Shown here one piece after another: positions 23,397 through 34,022 of a DNA stretch of 64,000 bases (its first letter is position 1; each line of letters starts with the position of its first letter). The notes under the pieces were generated by a model that was given only the letters and a program-made list of their open reading frames with translations, searched no databases and was not told the origin of the DNA. The DNA comes from Clarkia xantiana subsp. parviflora (taxonomy: Eukaryota > Streptophyta > Magnoliopsida > Myrtales > Onagraceae). The translations under genes were made by a program, and so were the position numbers. The stretch lies in NCBI GenBank assembly GCA_036873135.1, contig JAPTYO010000001.1, forward strand, positions 43,052,774 through 43,116,773. The letters are read 5' to 3'.

Positions 23397-23807
23397 TGTT
23401 AAAAGTACTTTTAGTGTCACGTGTTTGACCAGTCTAGACTTATAGTGTCATATGTTTATTTTTGTAGGCTTTTGGTGTCATATGTTTGAGAGTTTGTATG
23501 TTTTTTGTGCTTCCGTTAGTCAACAGTTAGTTTGACCGTTAAATACTTTTATTTTGTTCAATTTAGTCATCAAATTTATATTTATAAAATTTAATATTTA
23601 CAATTTAGTCCATATTGTTTACTCAAGTCACCGCCCAAGGCCGCCGGCCACCACTCACCACCTCCAAAGCCGCCGACCACCGTGAAAAGGGCCGGCCACC
23701 ACCACTTAGGTCCGGAAACCACCCAAATTGGTGGTGGCCACCTCAATCGGGGCCGGCCACCACCAATTAATGGTGGCTACAGCAATCGGTAACTTGGTTC
23801 TGCTGTC

Positions 23808-24482
23808 TGATGGATTCTGGCGTAGCCGTTAGGCCCTTAACGATGAATAGACGGTGGCCCAGCCCACTGGGCCCTGGATCAGGCCCAAAAGCCCAAGAGA
23901 GAAGGTCCCGACGGTACGCGCCCCGACAAGGAAAGGTCCCGACGGAGTCGGACCCGTGAAATGAACAGTTAGCTGAACAGCTAGCCCCGACGAACACGCC
24001 TATGAATAGGCCACGATGCCTGTGAGCAGGCCCCGATGGAAGATCTCGGAGAAGAATGGGCCAAGTCATGATGGCGAGAGGCCCCGGGCGGTGATGACAC
24101 AACTCTGGAGTCTCCGACAGTGGTCGAGGCTTGCGACCAGAGGATAAGGCCAAGATACGCATCCGCTAAGATAGGGGGATCGTGGGCCGATATATCCGGA
24201 GTAACAGATAAATGAGCGAGATACGCGGGATATGGGCCAGCGGCCCAGGCGATAAATCAGGTAACTGGGGTTAGACTTCCCCTATAAAAGGGTGGAAACT
24301 CCCCAGGTTTGAGAGGATCTTTTTTACATACATACTTGCCTACTCTTGCCATATACTCATTTAAGCATCGGAGAGGGATTCCGAGCCACCGCCCGGTCTA
24401 TCCCCTCTTTGCAGGATTGCGTGGAGCTAAGGAGTTCGGACCACCGTCAAGCGCCGTGCCGGAGTTCCACCGCGATCTAACA
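23808..24482 (+). repeat. 5' LTR of the Gypsy element
   Basis: 675 bp, TG...CA ends. A TATA box, TATAAAAG, at 24283-24290 lies ~20 bp before the likely transcript start region. It appears identical to the 3' LTR by eye over its length. Frequent GGCCC and CCCGACG motifs make it more GC-rich than its surroundings. Confidence 0.95.
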
Positions 24483-24483
24483 T

Positions 24484-24499
24484 TGGCGCCGTCTGTGGG
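24484..24499 (+). other. Retrotransposon primer binding site
   Basis: TGGCGCCGTCTGTGGG directly after the 5' LTR. TGGCGCCG... starts are typical tRNA-primed sites in plant Gypsy elements; the exact priming tRNA is not assigned here. Confidence 0.75.
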
Positions 24500-24540
24500 A
24501 ATCTTGAACGAAAAGCCAAGGTAACCTCTACTTCGTTCAT

Positions 24541-25750
24541 ATGGCACCTGCTAGGCAAACCAAGCAAGGACAGACTTCAAGGCTGCCGGAGCACAGCGAG
24601 GCTCGAGACGATCCTCCACCTGTTGCTAACGTCTCCCAGACAGGGGGCATGAGGAAGCACCGGTGGGATCTGTCTCCTAGCCCAGGGAAAACAGAGGAGA
24701 GGATGCTCCTCCAAATCCGGAGTTAGTCAAGGCTGTGGCGGACGCCACGCCGTCGTTTTTGGAGGCCATGGAAGCTCTCCTGGACCGGAGAGAGGCCTGG
24801 ACCGGAGAGAGGCCGCCGAGAAGCAGGCTGTGGAGCTGCCGCCACCTCCGCGCCGAGGCCGGAGCAAGTCCCGCCTGGGGCTCAGGATAAAGGTAAGGAG
24901 CTCGCTCAGTCCGAGTGGTTGGTGGACAAAGGGCCGGCCCAGAAGAAAAAGCCTGAGGAGGAGCCTCTGGCTGGTTCGCCCTTAGGGCCCCGACAGGAGA
25001 AGAGAATGGTCATTAACGTGATCCATTGAGGGCTCCTCGTGGGTGGAAATACCGTGACATTCCGGGAGCTGTATGCTTCGCAGATTCTTGTCAAGCTTGT
25101 GGTGAATAATTCCAGGCGAGTAACTTTCACCTTTATTTGGTTATCTCTGTGTTTGTGATTGGTTACTCCTGTGTCTGTTATGAGTTCTGCTCTAGTAAAA
25201 GCTGTCAAGGGAAGCAGTCCTCCAAGCCTGTGGACGACCGAAGGTCGAAGGATGAATCTGAGGGCAATCGGAATCGAGGCCGCTCCGACCGACGAGAGGG
25301 ACAGCCCTCGAGGAAGGAAAAGCGGAGGGATGATCACACCCCTCTCGACAGCTCCCTAGCAGAGGTGCTAGCAGTGATGGAGCGACAGGGCATCGCCAAG
25401 TTCCCCCCGAGAAAGGATGGAGAGTATTATGGCTCGCGACCCGATCGCTATTATCGGTTTCACCGCGCCAGCGGTCACGACACGGATTATTGTCGGGAGC
25501 TGTAGAAGGAGATAGAGAAGCTGATCGAGAGGGGAAGCTTAAAGAGTTCATTGCTGAAAAGTGAGGTCGTGATCGGTCCCGATCTCGATCGCGATCCCGC
25601 TCACGATCCCGTGATTGGTCCCCGAAGAAGAAGAAACCCGAGGCGGAGCCCGCGGCAGGTACATCTTCCGGGACCCGACAAGAAAAGAGAAGAGTCATCA
25701 ACTGATCCATTAAGGGCTCTTTGCGGGAGGAGACGTTGCAGCATCTCGGA
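24541..25750 (+). pseudogene. Degenerate gag region of the Gypsy element
   Basis: A frame starting MAPARQTKQG at 24541 stops near 24725. Downstream frames carry a charged, arginine-rich stretch and a zinc-knuckle-like motif, YRFHRASGHDTDYC (about 25450-25495), in which the usual first cysteine is tyrosine. It is followed by an in-frame TAG at 25503. A RQEKR..VIN segment occurs twice (about 24987-25020 and 25675-25705), suggesting internal duplication of the gag/protease junction. No active protease motif was seen. Confidence 0.65.
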
Positions 25751-26119
25751 GTCGTTCGCTTCGGTCCAGGCGAGCCATCCTTTCTCTATTTGATCATTTT
25801 TTGCTTAGTTTTCATTCAAGTAATAGCACTAGGAGGGGGACAGGTTCCCCGTTTTTGATGTGATTGGATTGTTGCCTGGTAGAATTGCTTCTTTGCGCTA
25901 GTGATTGTAGCTTAGATGCGTATGAATTTGCGGCTGTAAGGGGCAAGGCGTTGGCTGATTGTATAGCCTAGTCTACACTCCCGATCATGAAGGAGCGGGT
26001 CCTGTGGAAGGAGGCAATTGTGACGGGGGCAAGAAGCCCCGACAAAGCGTCAGGTCTGACGCACGATTTCGCCCGGAGCGGCGGGGGCAAGATGCCCTGA
26101 TAAAGCATCAAGAACCACA

Positions 26120-26640
26120 GTGGGGGCAGAGGTCCCGATGGCAGGATGGCCAGAAATAGCAGAGCAATCAGAACAGCCTCATGAGGAGAATACTTGGGGA
26201 TGGCCCTTCGAAGGATCAGGTGTGAGGTTCGTACTGATTCCGCCCGGTGGAGGCGAGCCCCTTCGACAGGCGTGGGCCTTGACATTCAGGGCCGCAGACA
26301 ACAAAGCTGAGTATGAAGCTCTCATCACGGGCCTCAAGATCGCTGAAGGTACGGGAGTAGATCACTTGAAGGTGAGGTGCGACGCTAGCCCGATCGGGAG
26401 TCAAGCCTAAGGGCAGTGCGAAGCAAGGAGCCCGGTGATGAGGAAGTGCATTCATGAGGCACAAGTTTTGCAAGAGAATTTCAAATGTCTCGACGTTGAG
26501 GCAATCCCGAAGGAGGACAACGCGGAAGCAGATGCCTTGGGCAAGTTTACCTTGGGGGCACCCCTCGAGAAAGATCGGAAGGCACATTTCCTGGAGAGAG
26601 TGATCTCGTCATTAATCCATCGGAGGCGTGTGCCATAGAA
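26120..26640 (+). pseudogene. RNase H domain remnant of the Gypsy element
   Basis: The frame encodes RFVLIPPGGGEP and NKAEYEALITGLKIAEG, the conserved NxEAEYEALIxGL core of plant Gypsy RNase H. Then, after a stop at 26408, comes a frame with EAIPKEDNAEADALGKF, the conserved C-terminal part. The first catalytic aspartate region is not recognisable. The domain is split by a stop. Confidence 0.7.
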
Positions 26641-26667
26641 GCAGGCTCAGAGGAGGGGCCCACTTGG

Positions 26668-27755
26668 ATGACCCCGATAGTTGTGTACCTGACTACGGGG
26701 GCACTCCCCGATGATAGAATGTTGGCTGATTCAAATCGGGCCCAATCCACTGAGAGGAAAGCGCTGAACTTGGGCTATTACTGGCCTACGATGGGCGAGG
26801 ATGCAGCAACGCTAGTCCAAACTTGTGAGGCGTGCCAGAGGTACGCCCCGAACATTGTGGCTCCCGCAGCCAACCTGACGTCCACTAAGAGTGCTTGGTC
26901 CTTCACGCGGTGGGGGCATCGTCTTGATGGGACCTCCCCCGCAAACAAAAGGTCAGTGTAAATATTTGCTAGTGGTAATTAATTATATCTTGAAAGGGAT
27001 AGAAGCCAAGACGTTGGCGAAGACGACGGGGAGTCACGTTGTCAAGTTCCTTCAGACCCGTATCGTGTCCAGATGCGGGGTCCCGAAGGCGTTAATCAGC
27101 AACAATGGCCCTCCGTTCGATGGAGCCCAGATAAGGGAGTACCTTGAAGGGCTGAACATCGAGCATCGAACAGTCTCCGTTCGTCACGCTCCGACTAATG
27201 GCCAGGCGGAGGCGGCCAACAGGATCGTGATGGAAGGGTTTGAAGAAAAGAGTCCACACCTTGAAGCGCAAATGGCTCGACAAGTTGGAGAACGTACTTT
27301 GGGCTGTCAGAACAACACCCAGACGATCAACAGGAGAGACTCCGTTCGGCCTCGTGTATGGCATGGAGGCGGTCGCCCCCGTGGAGATAGTCGTGGCGTC
27401 GCATCGGGCCAGGTACTACGAGCCTGTGACAAACGATGACATGAGAGGCTTGGAGTTAGATCTGCTCGAGGAAAAGAGGTTGGAAGCCGACAAAGTCCAA
27501 GCTCAAATGCGTCTGGCAACGGCCAGATATTACAACCGACGAGTCAAGTCCCGCCAATTCTTTGTCAGGGAGCTGGTCTGGCGTCGAAACGAATTCTCCT
27601 CAGATCGGATGGACAAGATGTCTCCGAAAGGGGAGAGACCGTACAAAATTGTGAGGATGTCCGCCCCGAACGCATACAAATTGGAGGATCTCGAGGGCAG
27701 GAAGTTGAAACTCGCCTTTAGCGGGGAACACTTGAAAAAGTGTCATGTTCAGTGA
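26668..27755 (+). pseudogene. Integrase remnant of the Gypsy element
   Basis: The zinc-binding end CEACQRYAP is present (about 26826-26855). The catalytic core reads VVINYILKGIEA and ISNNGPPF where the family has aspartates (DY..., SDNG), so two of the three DDE acids are asparagine. The glutamate in GQAEAANR is kept. The core and C-terminal frames (26891-27439 and 27240-27755) overlap through a frameshift near 27240-27300. The C-terminal 170 residues look intact and include WRRNEF and GPY/F-like GERPYKIV. Confidence 0.8.
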
Positions 27756-27895
27756 TTGAATTGCTTTCAGGGACGTAGTGATGTAATAAAGTCGCCCTAG
27801 GTGACGCAAAATGTTTTAGCCATCAATAGATAAACAGGTTGCCTCTAATCAAATTGTTCTAAGTGCAGACATCCTCGCCGACGTGTGAGATCACT

Positions 27896-28545
27896 CGAAG
27901 CAGCGTGAGCTGAGGACCCTTAAGTGGGTAGGCTCCGACAAAATCGCCCAGAGGGCGTGGGCTGAGGACCCTTAAGTGGGTAGGCTCCGACGAAAAATCG
28001 CCTAGAGGGCGTGAGCTGAGGACCCTTAAGTGGGTAGGCTCCGAAAAATCGCCCAGAGGGCGTGAGCTGAGGACCCTTAAGTGGGTAGGCTCCGACGAAA
28101 AATCGCCCAGAGGGCGTGAGCTGAGGACCCTTAAGTGGGTAGGCTCCGACGAAAATCGCCCAGAGGGCGTGAGCTGAGAACCCTTAAGTGGGTAGGCTCC
28201 GACGAAAATCGCCCAGAGGGCGTGGGCTGAGGACCCTTAAGTGGGTAGGCTCCGAAAAATCGCCCAGAGGGCGTGAGCTGAGGACCCTTAAGTGGGTAGG
28301 CTCCGAAAAATCGCCCAGAGGGCGTGAGCTGAGGACCCTTAAGTGGGTAGGCTCCGACGAAAAATCGCCCAGAGGGCGTGAGCTGAGGACCCTTAAGTGG
28401 GTAGGCTCCGACGAAAATCGCCCAGAGGGCGTGAGCTGAGGATCCTTAAGTGGGTAGGCTCCGACGAAAATCGCCCAGAGGGCGTGAGCTGAGGATCCTT
28501 AAGTGGGTAGGCTCCGACGAAAATCGCCCAGAGGGCGTGAGCTAG
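27896..28545 (+). repeat. Tandem array, ~12 copies of a 49-54-bp unit
   Basis: Each unit contains CTTAAGTGGGTAGGCTCCGA followed by CGAAAATCGCCCAGAGGGCG. I count twelve TAAGTGGGTAGG cores. Length differences come from a missing GACG/GA segment. The array lies in the 3' untranslated part of the retrotransposon between integrase and polypurine tract, where Tat-lineage elements are known to carry tandem repeats. Confidence 0.93.
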
Positions 28546-28710
28546 AAACCAAGGAGCCTTCTCAGCAAAGTTAATAGTTACCCTCAAAGCAGCGGGGAGG
28601 CCAGCGAAGGAGGTTCCACGTGGAGACAATTATCGAGAAGGCCAGGGTCCCCGATTCATCGGGAGGTCAGAAGTTAAAGACACGACGAACTTTAAAGTCC
28701 CTCATGTCTT

Positions 28711-28719
28711 GGGGGCAAA
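28711..28719 (+). other. Polypurine tract of the Gypsy element
   Basis: GGGGGCAAA sits immediately before the TGATGG start of the 3' LTR, the expected priming position for plus-strand synthesis. Confidence 0.8.
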
Positions 28720-29394
28720 TGATGGATTCTGGCGTAGCCGTTAGGCCCTTAACGATGAATAGACGGTGGCCCAGCCCACTGGGCCCTGGATCAGGCCCAA
28801 AAGCCCAAGAGAGAAGGTCCCGACGGTACGCGCCCCGACAAGGAAAGGTCCCGACGGAGTCGGACCCGTGAAATGAACAGTTAGCTGAACAGCTAGCCCC
28901 GACGAACACGCCTATGAATAGGCCACGATGCCTGTGAGCAGGCCCCGATGGAAGATCTCGGAGAAGAATGGGCCAAGTCATGATGGCGAGAGGCCCCGGG
29001 CGGTGATGACACAACTCTGGAGTCTCCGACAGTGGTCGAGGCTTGCGACCAGAGGATAAGGCCAAGATACGCATCCGCTAAGATAGGGGGATCGTGGGCC
29101 GATATATCCGGAGTAACAGATAAATGAGCGAGATACGCGGGATATGGGCCAGCGGCCCAGGCGATAAATCAGGTAACTGGGGTTAGACTTCCCCTATAAA
29201 AGGGTGGAAACTCCCCAGGTTTGAGAGGATCTTTTTTACATACATACTTGCCTACTCTTGCCATATACTCATTTAAGCATCGGAGAGGGATTCCGAGCCA
29301 CCGCCCGGTCTATCCCCTCTTTGCAGGATTGCGTGGAGCTAAGGAGTTCGGACCACCGTCAAGCGCCGTGCCGGAGTTCCACCGCGATCTAACA
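28720..29394 (+). repeat. 3' LTR of the Gypsy element
   Basis: 675 bp, with the same ends and the same length as the 5' LTR and no difference found by eye. TATAAAAG lies at 29195-29202. The target duplication CTGTC follows directly. Confidence 0.95.
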
Positions 29395-29690
29395 CTGTCA
29401 AAGTCGAATGAACTCCCATTGAAGATCCTGTTTTCATCAATCCTCTCTTAGGTTATCATCAATCATCGCTAACTTTCCTCGGTACAGCAACTATACCGTT
29501 TTCAGCACCTTCTTGGATGCTCGAGAAGTGTCCTTCCCCACCGGCAGTATTATATTCATTAGACCTCTCTAGGTTGGAGGCAGAATCTTCATTTCTCATG
29601 AGAATGTTCTGGAAAGCATCCCAAGAGCTCTTCACCGTAGTTGTTGAGTCGTCATCAACTTGTTTATATTCATTACACCTCAATCGGGGC
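29395..29690 (-). pseudogene. Possible host-gene fragment captured in the foldback element
   Basis: Between the retrotransposon and the right arm lies unique sequence with a minus-strand frame at 29459-29683 (SWDAFQNILMRNEDSASN, then HFSSIQEGAE). Composition is more coding-like than the arms. On the far side of the frame's stop, the same strand carries another coding-like stretch (SSFDFDSRTKLPIA) in a different frame; it continues across the retrotransposon insertion point into 23765-23807. This is what a Pack-MULE gene capture would leave. I think it faintly resembles COP1-interacting-protein-like proteins, but this is a weak impression. Confidence 0.4.
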
Positions 29691-30031
29691 TATCCACCAT
29701 CAATTGGGGTGGTTTCCGGCCCCAAGTGGTGGTGGCCGGCCCTTTTTGTGGTGGTTAGCGGCTTTGGAGGTGGTGGGAGGTGGCCGGCGGTCTTGGGCGG
29801 TGACTTGAGCAAACAATAGGGACTAAATTATAAATATTAAATTTTAGAAATATAAATTTGATGATTAAATTGAAGAAAATAAAAGTATTTAACGGTCAAA
29901 CTAACTGTTGACTAACGGAAGCACAAAAAACATACAACCTCTCAAATACATGACACCAAAAGCCTAGAAAATTAAACATATGACACCAAAAGTCTACATT
30001 AGTCAAATATGTGACACCAAAATATATAAAA

Positions 30032-31812
30032 AAAAAATGAGAATGATGTGGGGTGTGGAGAAACACAGGCAACCGAATGATGTGGGGTGTGGAGAAACAC
30101 AGGCAACCTTTGAATTCACAAGTTTGTTTCCTACCAAAAAAGAAAATCACAAGTTTGTCAATTCACGTGATCATGACTTCATGCAAGTATTTCGCTAGGA
30201 TCCTATGCAAAGGGCATTATCAAATTCAAACATTTAAATAGCTTTCACATCAATGAATAATTAGCCATCTGCTTTATGAGATTAGTTGAAAGTATAGTGG
30301 TAAAGGTGCTAAGTTGATTTATAAAATTACATATATATATAATATATATATTGTGTATTGACAATCATTCTATTATCGAGTATTTTTATTGAGTTTCTAA
30401 ATTTATTCACGAAGAATATATACCATGATTCTCTGTTTTTTTGTGTAAGATCCAATTATTTTGTGTAAGACACTAGGACCTCATTATTTTAATGTAAGAC
30501 CCTCGTGACTTTGTGTATGACCCACAATATTTAGGTGTAAGATCTCCATTATTTTGTGTAACACATTAATACTTCATTATTATTTTGTACGACTCATTAT
30601 TATTTTGCAAAACTCTCATTCAATCCATTTGGAAACAAGTTTATCAATTTTAAGTTTTGGGTCTTTTGACTTGAAGTTGTAAGTTTTATTATTTACATCT
30701 ATTTTGCTAGACCATGAATTGTAGTTACTATAATCTAATGTCTTATGGATGTCCAATAAGGAAATTATATAAACCATTCAATATGATTTTTTGTACCAAT
30801 ATATTTTAAAATGTACAACATATTTTAAAATAATTATAACTAATATTTTTTCAATCATCCGTCCAAAATTTTCGTCAAATACGTTTTAAATATATAGATT
30901 AACTGAATATTGTTCGAAAAAATCAAAATCAAGACCTAATAACTTATACTAGTGTTACAATAGTGTCCGACTCGATTGAGACTCAACTGATCCACAATCG
31001 GTTATGGTCCGATTTGACTCAGTTGTAACATTTGTATAAACAATTAAAGTTTAGTTTGTAAACGACTAAGTTAATTTTGTACATTTGAAATATATTTAAT
31101 GATAATTTTAGATAAATAATTGAAAGAAATACCAATTATTCTCATTTTGAAAAAAAAAATATATACGTTTTAAAACATGTTATATTTTATATAATTTTTC
31201 TAAGAAAATATGTTGAATCTTCTCAATTTTTTTTGGATAGTGCACCCATTATGAATTTTAGTCTCTCCCAACATAGGTCAACACCCATAGTAAAGGTACC
31301 CTTAGCACGTTTGCTCAAACCATCCATGGAATATTACCTACGTAGTATCAGTTCAAACCCGCCACCAGAATAATACCTCTAGAATAATATCCACTCACAT
31401 TACCTAAATTCACCCCCAAAATAATATCCACTCGCGGTAAGATGTTGGGCATATATACTTTTCTTTTCAATTCCCAAAACTTCGTTGAATATTTAATTAA
31501 AGAATTAACTGTTGAACTATATCATATTACATGGTTAGACTTGCAACTCTATTCATATTGAATTGCTCCTACACCATAATACATGGTTAAGCTCCATGCA
31601 ACTCTGTTACTGTTGGATTGTCTAATTATGATTATAGACTAATTTTCGGTACTTATACAAATATTTAACGGTTTTCGTTCAATTTTAATAAAAAAAAACC
31701 TTAATTACATGTTTTGAAATATATTAAAAAAACTTAAAATGGAACAATCATGATTTTAATATAAATATTAGAAGAATAATTACAGGTTTTGAAATATATA
31801 TATATATATATA
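30032..31812. other. AT-rich intergenic DNA with degenerate short repeats
   Basis: At 30053-30110 a ~33-bp GATGTGGGGTGTGGAGAAAC unit occurs twice. From about 30430 to 30610 a loose tandem series of ATTATTTTGTGTAAGA-like units appears about seven times with variable spacing. The rest is AT-rich without a gene. Confidence 0.5.
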
Positions 31813-31947
31813 TCTATATACCAATATATAATTTGTGTTGGGTCCTCACCCCCAAAAGTCACCTACCTTCCAAAAGGTTCCACACATACCTTCCAAAAAA
31901 AGTCACATACCTTCTAAAGTTTTTTTTTTTTAAGTCAAAACTTTCTA

Positions 31948-32460
31948 AAGTTTAAACCAGACTATTTTTGGCAAGTTTGAATTAATTTTTGTTATAAAAT
32001 CGGATTTGACTGAAATCTTACCAAACCGACACAATATATAAAAAAATTGGGACTTAGAATATAGAACCAAACTGGCACTATTATAAACACCAATAAGCCG
32101 AAGAAATCCGTAAATTTAAAGTTTAAACTAGACTATTTTGACAGGTTTGAATTAAATTTTGTTATAAAATCGGATTTGACCAAATCTTACCAAACCGACA
32201 CAATGTATAAAAAAAATTGGGACTTAGAATATAGAACCAAAATGGCACTATTATAAACACCAATAAGTTGAAGAAATCCGTAAATTTAAAGTTTAAATCA
32301 GACTATTTTGGCAGGTTTGAATTAATTTTTGTTATAAAATCGGATTTGATCTAAATCTTACCAAACCGACACAATGTATAAAAAAAATTGGGACTTAGAA
32401 TATAGAACCAAACTGGAACTATTATAAACACCAATAAGCCGAAGAAATCCGTAAATTTTT
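31948..32460 (+). repeat. Three tandem copies of a ~170-bp unit
   Basis: The unit starts AAAGTTTAAACCAGACTATT and ends GAAGAAATCCGTAAATTT. Recurrences at 31948, ~32118 and ~32288 give a period of 170-171 bp with few differences. It lies within Helitron copy A. Confidence 0.92.
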
Positions 32461-32661
32461 TGTTCTCTCAACTCTTATTTAATATATGATATGTGATGTA
32501 TCAACGATTCAACGTATTTAGGGTCGCAGTTTTATTTTTATGTATATGATTCAGAATTTGAACAAAGCACTTTATAAATCATGCAAAAATCTCGATTTTT
32601 TCCCATAATGATCACCAAATTCTACACATGTTACTAGAAAGAAATAAAATTATTATATTGA

Positions 32662-33207
32662 AGGTTAATAACTAATAAACTGTCTGAGATTTGGTCCAGG
32701 TTAAAATACAGTGTCCGTCGTTGAAACTGAATGTCTCGGGTTTGGTGTTTGTTGATATTTGGTGTCTCCTTATATTTTCGGGTTATGTCTAACAGAAGTT
32801 TATCACGTGAGCTCGATAAAATGGATATTCCAAAAATGTCCCTCCATGAAAAATCCGACATTCCATTACCTAGCGAATTGACGAAATTATCCCTCCTAAC
32901 TAAATCAACAACTATAGGGTTTTTAGGTGGTGGCCGACAGGAGTTGAGTGGTGGCTGGCCAGAGTTGGGTGGTGGCCGGAGTTGGGTGGTGGTTGTTTTG
33001 AATCTAGGGGTAATTTCGTCACTTCATATTTGATAGAAAGGGCAATTCTAACTTTTCGCAACATTCTGTCAGAATTAAAAGCCACTTTGGATGAAAAACC
33101 AAATTTCAACAAAGTTCAAACCTCAGACAGACCTTTTTAACACTTTAAAATTCAGATACCAAATTTCAACACGGTCATACCTCAAACGGTTTATTAGTTA
33201 TTAACCC
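32662..33207. mobile_element. GGGTTAATAAC-family inverted-repeat element
   Basis: The left end AGGTTAATAACTAATAAACT and the right end GTTTATTAGTTATTAACCC are inverted repeats. The flanking 9-mers TTATATTGA and TTATATTTA match at 8 of 9 positions. The centre is GGTGGTGGCCG-rich. It was inserted into the Helitron, so it is younger. A relative is at 53519-53929. Confidence 0.75.
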
Positions 33208-33305
33208 TTATATTTAATATAATCATTATAGTTATACATTAACAACCTATATAAATAACAATCTTAGAAACAATGCATGTGCAAAGCACATGCAAAAATA
33301 ACTAG

Positions 33306-34022
33306 TATATATATATATATAAGATAAAATACGCAAAAATTTAAAATGGAACCATGGTGATTTTAATAAAAAACATAAATGAATATTCATTTTTAATAAT
33401 TAATACTGTCGGTTATAATATAAAATATTAAATAGGTGCCACTTTTTATTATTTATGAGGTGACGAAATTCAAACACAGCGCCAAGGCCAACACAAAGGC
33501 AATCGTCATATAATTACGTATAGCACTCGTCAAACACATACACACCACTACTACAGTACTACCACAACCACCAGCTGGGGCCTCTTCTTGAATATCCATC
33601 ATTCATTAATTTACCTGTCAAAATCAACTTCTTCAATAGTCTACCTTTTTTCACACAATCGACTAAGCGAGCTGCTCACCCACTTCCTCCCCGTCTTTCT
33701 ATTCCCTTTCCAATCACACTAAAAAATCATCTCATATGGATCTCGTTGCCGCTGCTTTCCGTTTTCCATGTCCCATTTCATACTTCCCTTCCTTTTCTGC
33801 AATCACTCTCTCTGAATTTGAACCACCTTTCGTCTCTTTCCTGAGTTGTTTCAATCTGTGCCCTTTCCAGGCTGAGCTCACGATAAAGGTACGGCGTATG
33901 TTCTGTTCGTGTCAAATTTGATCTTTTGTCTGTAATGATTGTGGATTGTGATTGGTGGGTTTTCGAAGACGGTGCAGATTGGATGCTGCGGCTGAATGGC
34001 CGCCGAGAAATAGAGAGCAGCT
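33306..34022. other. Upstream region of the kinase gene
   Basis: Includes a short (AT)n run at 33306-33320. About 33700-33890 is CT-rich with an open frame (MDLVAAAFRF...) ending at a GT donor-like site at about 33890. I read it as a possible 5' untranslated exon or upstream open frame rather than a separate gene, because the kinase start at 34023 gives the expected family N-terminus. Confidence 0.45.

Larger units (their letters stand above)
23808..29394 (+). mobile_element. Gypsy-type LTR retrotransposon, Tat-like, non-autonomous
   Basis: It has a perfect 5-bp target duplication CTGTC (23803-23807 and 29395-29399), 675-bp LTRs starting TGATGG and ending TAACA, a primer binding site two bases after the 5' LTR and a polypurine tract before the 3' LTR. 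The 4.2-kb interior has remnants of gag, an RNase H domain and an integrase, in that order, but no recognisable reverse transcriptase. A tandem array occupies the 3' untranslated part. RNase H before integrase defines Ty3/Gypsy; the primer site and the 3' tandem array suggest the Tat lineage. The two LTRs appear identical, so insertion is very recent. Confidence 0.92.
23397..30031. mobile_element. Foldback/Mutator-like element interrupted by a Gypsy retrotransposon
   Basis: The left arm (about 23397-23790) and right arm (about 29690-30031) are inverted copies. Both contain GTGCTTCCGTTAGTCAACAG, AAATACTTTTATTTT and a GC-rich GGCCGGCCACCACC section. The element is related to the one at 16496-17272. 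Between the arms lie the retrotransposon (23808-29394) and a ~300-bp unique segment (29395-29690) that looks coding. Outer ends are decayed and no 9-bp duplication could be read, so the limits are approximate. Confidence 0.75.
31813..33305 (+). mobile_element. Helitron (non-autonomous), copy A
   Basis: It begins TCTATATACCAATATA, shared with copy B. It ends with a 9-bp hairpin TGCATGTGC-AAA-GCACATGCA (33274-33294) followed by CTAG at 33302-33305. It is inserted between A (31812) and T (33306), as Helitrons do, with no target duplication. It has no helicase coding. Inside are a 3 x 170-bp tandem array and a GGGTTAA-family element. Confidence 0.8.

Noticed and set aside
25192..25710. 172-codon minus-strand frame with RDRDRDRDR repeat
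   Set aside because: An antisense reading of the gag remnant's arginine-rich stretch, not an RS-domain splicing factor.
28188..28439. Open frame with GSEKSPRGRELRTLKWV repeats
   Set aside because: It is a translation of the non-coding tandem array in the retrotransposon; unit length is not a stable multiple of three.
27896..28545. CRISPR-like array of direct repeats
   Set aside because: Units are contiguous with no unique spacers and lie inside a plant retrotransposon.
33736..33921. Separate small gene upstream of the kinase
   Set aside because: A short frame in CT-rich leader DNA with a donor-like GT after it; better explained as 5' UTR or an upstream open frame.
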